Notes under the pieces: model-generated
Told to the model about the DNA's origin: nothing
What the model saw: only the letters and a program-made list of their open reading frames with translations
Database searches by the model: none
In this document: positions 57,216-64,000 of the stretch, piece after piece
How positions within the stretch are numbered: position 1 is the first letter of the stretch
How the letters are laid out: each line of letters starts with the position of its first letter
From: Aquatica leii
Lineage: Eukaryota; Arthropoda; Insecta; Coleoptera; Lampyridae
Assembly (NCBI GenBank): GCA_035610365.1
Contig: CM069433.1
Location: forward strand, 165,246,882-165,310,881
Reading direction: 5' to 3'
Length of the DNA stretch: 64,000 nt
Translations under genes and position numbers: made by a program

Positions 57216-58205
57216 GACGAAGAAAACAAGGTAATAACTTAACAAGTCAAACAAAAATCGGAATACCTAAAAATACCTAACACGACATTAAGTGACTGAA
57301 TTAATTACAATTTTTGTTGGCAATTTGTTCTAGATTATATATTTATTGGTAATTGTTTAGTATTGGATGTTTTATTGTCGTTGATTTATTTTCCTAAATC
57401 TATGTGGCCTTTTTTAACATTTAACAATGGGCTAATGCTTAGAACGTGTCAAACTAATTTAATTCGCATTCTAACACCAAATAGTGCAAAACTGCAATAG
57501 AAAAATCTAAAAAAGTTTTAGTCAATATAACATAATTTCGTATGGTAAAAATGTCGTTAAATTAATGCAATGTACTACTGACAACCTTCGAAGGGTAAGG
57601 TACGATGTCTAAAACTGAGTCAATACAATATTTCACAAGCTATGCGTCACAGCCAATGGAGCATTCATGAATTCGTGCAGAACACTATCCTATTCATACA
57701 CCAGTACTGCTCGAGACAAGATCGAGTTAAAACACGTTTGATCAATATTGTGCCTAATTTGCCTGATCCTAAAGGACATATAAGGCATGCACAGAGATGT
57801 TTGAAAATATGACAATATTTTTTCACTGATGCCACGTTAGAAAAGGTAGTAAATTGCACTAACGAAATTTTGTCGGTTCTTTTTGTAATTCTTCTAGCAT
57901 GCCGGTTAACTCAGATTATGTAAGTGTTCTCTTCGTATGTTTAATCCTTTATGTTTCCATTTCAGGTTTTTAAAGATATTCTTGAGTACTGAAATAAATA
58001 ATTTTGGTGAGATAACGTCTTTTTGACGGACTCCTTTAATATGTATTCTATCCGTTCTCTCATATAATTTTATGGTCAACGTGCAATTTTTATATATGTT
58101 TATTATAATATTTATATAGTGTTGATCGATTGTATTTATTATAGTCCAACTTTATATGGTATTGCATACTTTTCTAAAGTCTACTACTACTACGTTATTT
58201 TATTC

Positions 58206-58377
58206 ATTTAGTCATCCTCAGGGCTACAAGGAAACATATATATAAAATATTATAAAACTTATAAATAATTAATAATAATTTTTGGATGTTTAAAATGATT
58301 TAATTAAAACTTTGTTATATAAATATATGATATTTTATATATAACATGTTTCCTTGTAGCCCTAAGGATAACTAAAT
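58206..58377. mobile_element. MITE, 172 bp, inside the RTE RT
   Basis: The left arm starts ATTTAGTCATCCTCAGGGCT and continues ACAAGGAAACAT. The reverse complement of the right end starts ATTTAGTTATCCTTAGGGCT with the same continuation (two mismatches in 32). The interior is AT-rich. A TACTACTACTA motif lies on both sides (about 58167 and 58450), so the inserted unit may be larger than the palindrome. Confidence 0.75.
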
Positions 58378-59149
58378 ATTAGTCGAAACTATTGGCAAAA
58401 TAAAAAATAAAAATAAAAACTTAACCAAAACCTAATAAACTATTTATAAATATCTAGTACTACTACTATTCTGTTATATCTAGTAGATTTCTCTATTAAC
58501 TGCGTTACTGTGTGAAAATCTTCTGTCGTACTGTATTTGCTTCAAAAATCAGCCTGTTCTTTTGGTTGGTAAATCTCAAGTTTTCGTTCTATTCTATTTG
58601 TAATTATTGTAGTGAATAATTTATATATCTGAGATAACATACTAATCAGTCTCTAGTTTTCAAACTCAGCCGCATTCTTTTTTTTATATAGTAGTACAAC
58701 TACAGCATTCTCCCAATCCTTAGGAATGTATCCTTCTGTTATGCATTTATTAAATAATATTACTAGTTCTTCTTTTGTTTTCGTGTCACTTTCTTTGAGC
58801 ATCTTAGGTAGTATAATGTCGTCTCCTGTTCCTTTGCTGCTTTTCATTTGGGACATAGCTTTTTCCAGCTCTTCCACCTACATATATATCGAGTATTTCC
58901 TCTGAATTAACGGTTGTTATTGTTTTATTTTTGCTATCGCTTTCTCTCCTTTTCTATTTTGCTTCTGGGTTTGTTATTTTTGATTCATGTAGATCCTGGT
59001 AATAGAATTATACTATATTTAAGATTTGTTGTCTATCTTCAACTGTGTTACCAGTTTTGCCTTATATTTTTGTTTTTCTCACTGTCTTGTTAGTCTGTAT
59101 ATTCGATAGTGCCTCTTTTTCCATTTTTGATCAATTCTCACCTTTTCTC

Positions 59150-59460
59150 TAAGGGATCGTCCATTAATTACGCGAGGCTATAAAAAGAGGGAGAGGGTTC
59201 TGAGAAAATCACGAAATATCACAAAAGAGGAGGGGATAAAGTGAGATATTACGTGTATTTATTTTTTCGTTTTATCACGGTGTTTAATTTTCCAGAATTA
59301 AATTAAACTGTATTTAAAGATATTTTAAACAATTTTAAGATACCAAAATGAAATACACGTGATTTTAAGAAGGTGGAGGAGAGTTACTTTAAAACATCCC
59401 CAAGTATCACTAGGGGGAATGGAAGATAAAAGGTTATAAAAAAACATCACGTAGACAACT
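59150..59460. mobile_element. Second MITE-like insertion in the RTE element
   Basis: The left part GGGATCGTCCATTAATTACG, then AGAGGGAGAGGG, AAATATCACAAAAGAGGAGG and ATTACGTGTATTT, is mirrored on the right by AAATACACGTGATTTTAAGA, CATCCCCAAGTATCACTAGG and AACATCACGTAGAC. Arms of this kind (CGTCCATTAATTACG plus G-rich tracts alternating with TATCAC) are a common insect repeat. Exact ends not resolved. Confidence 0.5.
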
Positions 59461-60619
59461 TGTTTGTAGTTTTCTTCTAAAATTTTGCTACGTTCTCTGC
59501 TGTTTCTGTTATAGTTTTTGTTATTCTCTTATTGGCCTCTTTTATTGACTCTTTTATGTTGCCTAGGTTTTTTGAAGAGTTTTTTCTAGTTGTTCTTCTG
59601 CTATTTCTTCTCTATTTATGCCTGTCGTTGTTTGTTTCATTTTTGTTTCCTCTCTATTTTGTTAAGTATGACTATCTTGCTTTGGAGTATCCTGTGATCA
59701 CTTTCCGTACCAAATTGATTGACTACGTCTATATTCTGGATTATGTATTTGTGGCGTGAGATAATAAAGTCAACCCTTTTTTTGTTTCTCCATTTGGACT
59801 TCTTCATGTCCATTTACGTTTCTCCTTTTTTTTACAAACGTATTTATAAGATATAGGCTCTTTTTCTAGGAAATCAGCTAACATTTTCCTCTTTCATTTT
59901 TTGTCCCTAATCCGAATTTTCCTATAAATGTCTTTGTTAGTTCTGCCCCTTTACTTATCTTGGCATGAAAATCCTCCCCTACAATTATATGTTTTAATTT
60001 TGTTTTCATTTACTGCTTTTGTATTATCTTCATAGACTGTCTCAACTTCTTCAGCTGCATCTGTGGTAGTATGTATACTTGCATATGTTATAGAGGTATC
60101 TTCTTGTTTATAGTAATTACGACATATAATATTACTGAAGCTGATATTGATTTCTGAGTTATTATATTTATGTGCAGTTTCTTAGTTTTGTTCTTCTTTT
60201 CTTCTTGTTTGAGCTAATCTTATAATATCCCAATGCATTCTTTCTAGTTCATATTATAATTAATGATTCCTATGGACCTTGTGTTATAGATCGGAATGTT
60301 CAATAAGCAGTTTTTTGTATCCTTTGCAGGTCTATTGAGGGTTTTCTGTTTAGATGACATTCTTTTGCCTCTCTAGAATCCATAAGACTGACCCAGTTTC
60401 CGGTATGGGATTCTGAGTTATCTCTACCCATCTGGAGCATATTCTTCTAAGTATGTTTTTAAGTTGACATTTTTGGAAGGTTTTGGCTATTTATTATTTA
60501 TTTGCCAGGCGAGTTATCTTCCAGCTACCTAATTTGGGTCAATCGCTGCCCACTTTGAGTCAGTTGCTGCTGCTGATTTTAGTCGAACTATATCTTCGAA
60601 GCATTCCTCTATCCGCCAC

Positions 60620-61275
60620 CTGAAGAGGTGTGAGGAGTGAGTGATTTAAATTTAATTAATACATTTATAAAATTTAACGCTATAGTTCAAGATTTAGATC
60701 TTTCAATGTTATCAGCACTGTACCAGCTTTTAAAAACACATTGAAAGTTAATAAAATGATTGCAACAATCAGAATCAGGTGGCAAGTGGTCCAGATTGTG
60801 GAGTACTAATTCCCAAAGTAGCCCATACATAACAAAAAACTTGGTAAAGGGTCTACGGAGCAAAATAGTTTATGAACCACTGTTTTGGATAAATGATAAA
60901 AAAAAGTATGACATATGCAAAAAGTGTGTATTTTTAATACTAAAACTCATAAATTAAATAACGTATCGATTAAAATAAATCTAGAAAATTTTACACCTAA
61001 AGAAAACACAAAGTAATTCCTATAGTCATCATAATCACCTGGCCTGGATCTCATATAAAATGTTACATACAACATATTACAAGGGTAGTCGTTATCACGA
61101 TGATCTACTGAAATAAAGCATCATTTTTACTAAAACCAGACAAACCAACTAATAAAGCAAAAAAAAAATTTAATTTTGGTACTACGACAAACGACAAGCT
61201 TTTCTAAATTATTTTGATACTCTGGTTTGATACTAAATCGACGTTAGAGAAAAACGTTGTACAGTCAAAAAAATT
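60620..61275. other. Intronic DNA, nothing recognised
   Basis: One 65-codon plus ORF (60760-60957) without known motifs. No repeats seen. Confidence 0.35.
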
Positions 61276-61279
61276 TATA

Positions 61280-63125
61280 GAATACCGGATGTAATCAAAA
61301 AAGCGTTCGAAAATAAAGGAACGTGTCTTATGATTTTACTGAACGTTTTCGAGTTCTCAGTTTCATAAGCGCACCATATACCATATGTTTACCGTTTATG
61401 AAATATATTAAAAGAATAAAATAAATTATATTTGTTGCCTCTTATGAGTGCACTTATGTCCTAAAATGAAAAATTGTAAGAATTTTTAAAAAGGCTTTGA
61501 AAACGTTAAAACAAAAAAATCACTTGACTTCAAATCAATTTGCATAAAATGCTTTGTATAGAATTTTCCAATGAAGATTATTTAAATTTAATTATAATTT
61601 ACTGCGAATTTTACTACGCACGTGCCAAACATTTGCGGAACGTTTTTTAAGGCCCGGTCCGAAAGTTATTCGTACGCTATTAAAAAACTGTATGGAGTGT
61701 GGATCTTTTCGTGCCAAAGTAAAAAGAAATAAACCAGTGTTCGACGATGTGCACTTACCAACTGCCGTGTTTGCTTTTTTGGTGCACATCCTAAATCCAG
61801 TTTACGTGAACTATCCAGATTTATTACTGTCATTTAAGACCATACACAGAATTTTAATAAAACACAAATGGCAACTTTGTAAGTATTAGCAAGTCCAAAA
61901 ATTGAAACCACAGATTTGCCGTTTGCAACTGGTTAGGATGCAAGACGACGATGAAATTGTAAAAAAAATAATACTCAGTGACAAAGCCAAATTCACTAAA
62001 AATGGGCGATACAACGGAAATAACAGCCATTTTTGGTCAAGTGATAATTAACATGTGATCAAAGAAAGCCAGTTTCAAAATTCTTGGAAATTTAACGTAT
62101 TTTGTGCACTTAAAAATAACATAATTTTATGTTTGTACATGTTTTACGAAGATTTCAATTCCGAACGTTATTGCAACGTTTAAGAAACGTTCAAGTTTTT
62201 TTGAATAATTTGCTGGCTCAAGAAGCTAGAGAAGCCTGGTAACAGCATGATGGAGCGCCGGCACACAACGCCCATATTGTTAAAAACATGCTACATGGAA
62301 TGTTTGAAGATCAGTGGATTGCCAATAATGAGCCTCTTCATTGGCCCCCTCGTTCACCGGATTTTTTATTTCGGGTTGCATAAAGAGTTTTCTTTATGCT
62401 AATTCTTCTACGACAAACAAAAATATGATTGAAAGAGTGCTGCATGTATTTAACAATTTAGAACAGTACAAAATTCAACGTGCAATAAATGAAAACTTGC
62501 TTACAAGAATAGACAAATATCTAAATTAAAATTCCAGTGTTGTTGAGCACTTATTATAACTTTTTTTATTCTCATACGTTTAGTTGTTTGAATTGAACGT
62601 TATAAATTGTTTTGTTTTTTATTCAAACATGGTTAAACTTGTCATGTGTTTGCTTGTTTTAATATTTTCTTCCAAAACCTTATTAAAAATTCTTATAATT
62701 TAGTTTTAGTTTTTTTTCTTTAACAGTTACGTAGAATTTAAAAATAAAATAAAATATAGGGTGTTCCATTAGGAATAATGAAGCTTTAGGGATTTTGAAA
62801 AGTTCGGAATGGTAAGAATATTATGGACATCCGGTACAATAAATTGAAATTTTGAATTTACGTAAACAAGTACAACCATTTGATTACGCTTCCAAAATTT
62901 TAAAATAATTTTTCTTTTTAGGATAAAGTTATAAACGCTCTCATAAGAGGCAACAAATCTAATTTCTTTCATTCTTTTTAAAATAACTCATAAACGGTAA
63001 ACATACGGTATAGGGTGTGCTTATGAAACTAAACCTAGAATTCAACAAACACTCCAAAAATGTAAAAATATACAGGGTCTTCTATTTAAAATAACAATGT
63101 TGATACCTACTTCCGGTATAAACCG
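61280..63125. mobile_element. Mariner-like element with long inverted arms
   Basis: The plus-strand segment 61365-61470 (AGTTTCATAAGCGCACC, ATGTTTACCGTTTATGA, TTGTTGCCTCTTATGAG) is repeated inverted at about 62905-63035 (GTTTCATAAGCACACC, ATGTTTACCGTTTATGA, TTGTTGCCTCTTATGAG on the minus strand), roughly 80-85% identical. Outer limits are uncertain. TACCGG-containing sequences occur at 61283 and, inverted, near 63115, and a TACAGGGTC end-like motif lies at 63070. The arms enclose a transposase remnant. Confidence 0.6.
61640..62530 (+). pseudogene. Mariner-like transposase of the insect DUF4817-associated type
   Basis: Plus strand. The N-terminal part resembles the FRAKVKRNKPVFDDVH...YVNYPDLLLSFKTIHRILIKHK HTH region (61692-61870; split here). 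After a frameshift come VRMQDDDEIVKKIILSDKAK and FTKNGRYNGNNSHFWS (first catalytic Asp in LSDKAKF, about 61975). NVQVFLNNL leads to QHDGAPAHNAHIVKNML (second Asp, about 62247-62297) and WIANNEPLHWPPRSPDFLF (about 62315-62370). The third Asp region is cut by a frameshift in the FLFRV stretch. The tail NENLLTRIDKYLN ends at about 62527. At least three frame breaks; inactive. Confidence 0.78.
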
Positions 63126-64000
63126 AATTCAGTCATTATTGAAAATATTTTAGGTAAAAAAATCATATCCCAAGACCCATGTGTGAAAATTTTATTTCAA
63201 TTAGTTCTAGAGATACACTCTGTATTGATTGTAAATGTAGCAATAAATATAATCGAAATCAATCAAAAATAGTCATTTCATCAAATTCATGTAAAAATTA
63301 ATGGCAAATCATTAGATGTCATCTGTTGGCAACGAGATATGAGAACGTAACAGTACGCTGACACCGTTGTAACTGTAGAAAATTAAGGTTATCTAAATTG
63401 TCATAAATTATTTTTAAACAAACAAGAATATATATGTACATACATTAATGTTCTTTATACGTACAGTAGAACAAAAATGCACACATAATTCCATTGTTTG
63501 AACAAAATACAAAATTGTAAATCGTTAGATAAAATCGTTCCAAGCGTCTTTCGAGTAATAGAATAACAAAAATCAATTAAGAAACAAAAATATATTAACG
63601 ATAATAGAATTATAACATCTAACTTTAGAAAAGGATAAGAAGGATTACGAATTAATTCAGAAACCCTTGTCTATACTGAAGACAGGGAAGCTTTACAAAA
63701 TTAAATTAAGGATTTCTGTTAATATAATAAAACGATTTATTACTAATAATATAAAATATATTTTAGCCAAAATTAGTTCAAGAATGTTTGATAAAATAAG
63801 AAAAATTGTACGCTATACGTAGTGTTAAACACACTGTAAATTTAAATACACAACATATTGACCTATATACACACATACATATGTACTTATTTTAGTAAGA
63901 GTAAGTTAAACATACGACTTAATCGACGTTATTGTTAAGTACGTGCAGCTATGAATAAAAACAAATTTTCTTAGAAATAAACAATCAAAAAGAAAAACAT
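63126..64000. other. Intronic DNA, nothing recognised
   Basis: AT-rich. ATACACTCTGTATTGATTG at about 63214 is only vaguely mariner-end-like. No other feature seen. Confidence 0.35.

Larger units (their letters stand above)
57890..60420 (-). pseudogene. RTE-like LINE: endonuclease and RT, with two MITEs inside
   Basis: Minus strand. The endonuclease is readable from about 60420: ILERQKNVI near the start, then the TTDAAEE..YEDN segment (about 60065-60030). The ML.DFLEKEPIS..YKYVCKK block follows (about 59890-59825), then frameshifted MEKQKKG and YIIQNIDVVNQFGTESDH-type sequence (about 59740-59680). The RT starts VEELEKAMSQMKSSKGTGDD (about 58877-58820), TKEELVILFNKCITEGYIPK, DWENAVVVLLYKKKNA, then QPKEQADF. 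After an insertion it resumes VVVVDFRKVCNTI (first Asp, about 58190) and GVRQKDVISPKLFISVLKNI (about 58035-57980). The YADD region is lost beyond 57890. Wording matches RTE/BovB elements. Confidence 0.85.

Noticed and set aside
1-64000. CRISPR arrays, bacterial operons, tRNA or rRNA genes
   Set aside because: No regularly spaced repeats with unique spacers, no Shine-Dalgarno-preceded gene clusters, and no tRNA cloverleaf or rRNA signatures were found.

Overview
This window looks like AT-rich (roughly 30% GC by eye) nuclear DNA from an insect. There are no dense ORFs, operons, ribosome-binding sites, rRNA or tRNA genes. Almost all recognisable protein similarity is to decayed arthropod transposable elements: Jockey- and RTE-like LINEs, a Ty3/gypsy element, a Penelope-like element, Harbinger, pogo/Tigger, Tc1/mariner, hAT and a Polinton-type fragment. 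A beetle host is my guess from the mix of families; nothing in the sequence proves it.

Host gene. Three short stretches on the minus strand (55574-55676, 12561-12667 and 4899-4975) have AG acceptors, GT donors and compatible codon phases. They read as consecutive exons of one long gene transcribed right to left, with introns of about 43 kb and 7.6 kb. The encoded segments are polar and rich in Ser, Pro, Arg and His, so probably disordered. I cannot name the gene. An 81-nt phase-neutral candidate exon lies at 14107-14187. The rest of the window would then be intron of this gene, filled with transposon debris.

Layout. 0-4 kb: Harbinger transposase remnant, Tigger-like non-autonomous element, RTE-like reverse transcriptase split by a palindromic Penelope-type insertion with a 12-bp target-site duplication, a second LINE fragment, and an LTR end with a tRNA-Lys primer-binding site. 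6-11 kb: pogo-type transposase C-terminus, a LINE with a (TAA)n tail, a Jockey element interrupted by a Harbinger-type MITE, and an RTE-like fragment. 14-16 kb: hAT fragment, hairpins and a Polinton-type integrase chromodomain. 19-23 kb: three TA-flanked inverted-repeat elements in a row, one with arms of about 420 bp that include the 3' end of its own transposase gene. 26 kb: pogo-like transposase. 31-34.5 kb: gypsy pol on the minus strand with protease, RT, RNase H and integrase. 35-37.4 kb: Penelope-like element with a GIY-YIG domain, an inverted partial copy, and a hammerhead ribozyme candidate. 42-44 kb: LTR fragment and a LINE. 49-57 kb: a three-copy unclassified repeat family, a 15-16-bp minisatellite, a mariner fragment and a nearly complete Tc1-like element. 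58-60.5 kb: RTE-like LINE carrying two nested MITEs. 61.3-63.1 kb: mariner-like element with long inverted arms.

No prokaryote-type defence or CRISPR system is present. The most interesting items are the hammerhead ribozyme candidate at 37.3 kb, the mariner whose long inverted repeats overlap its own coding region, the palindromic Penelope insertion, and the unidentified host gene. Every transposon ORF examined carries stops or frameshifts, so I see no autonomous element, although the Tc1-like copy at 52.7-54.1 kb is close to full length.
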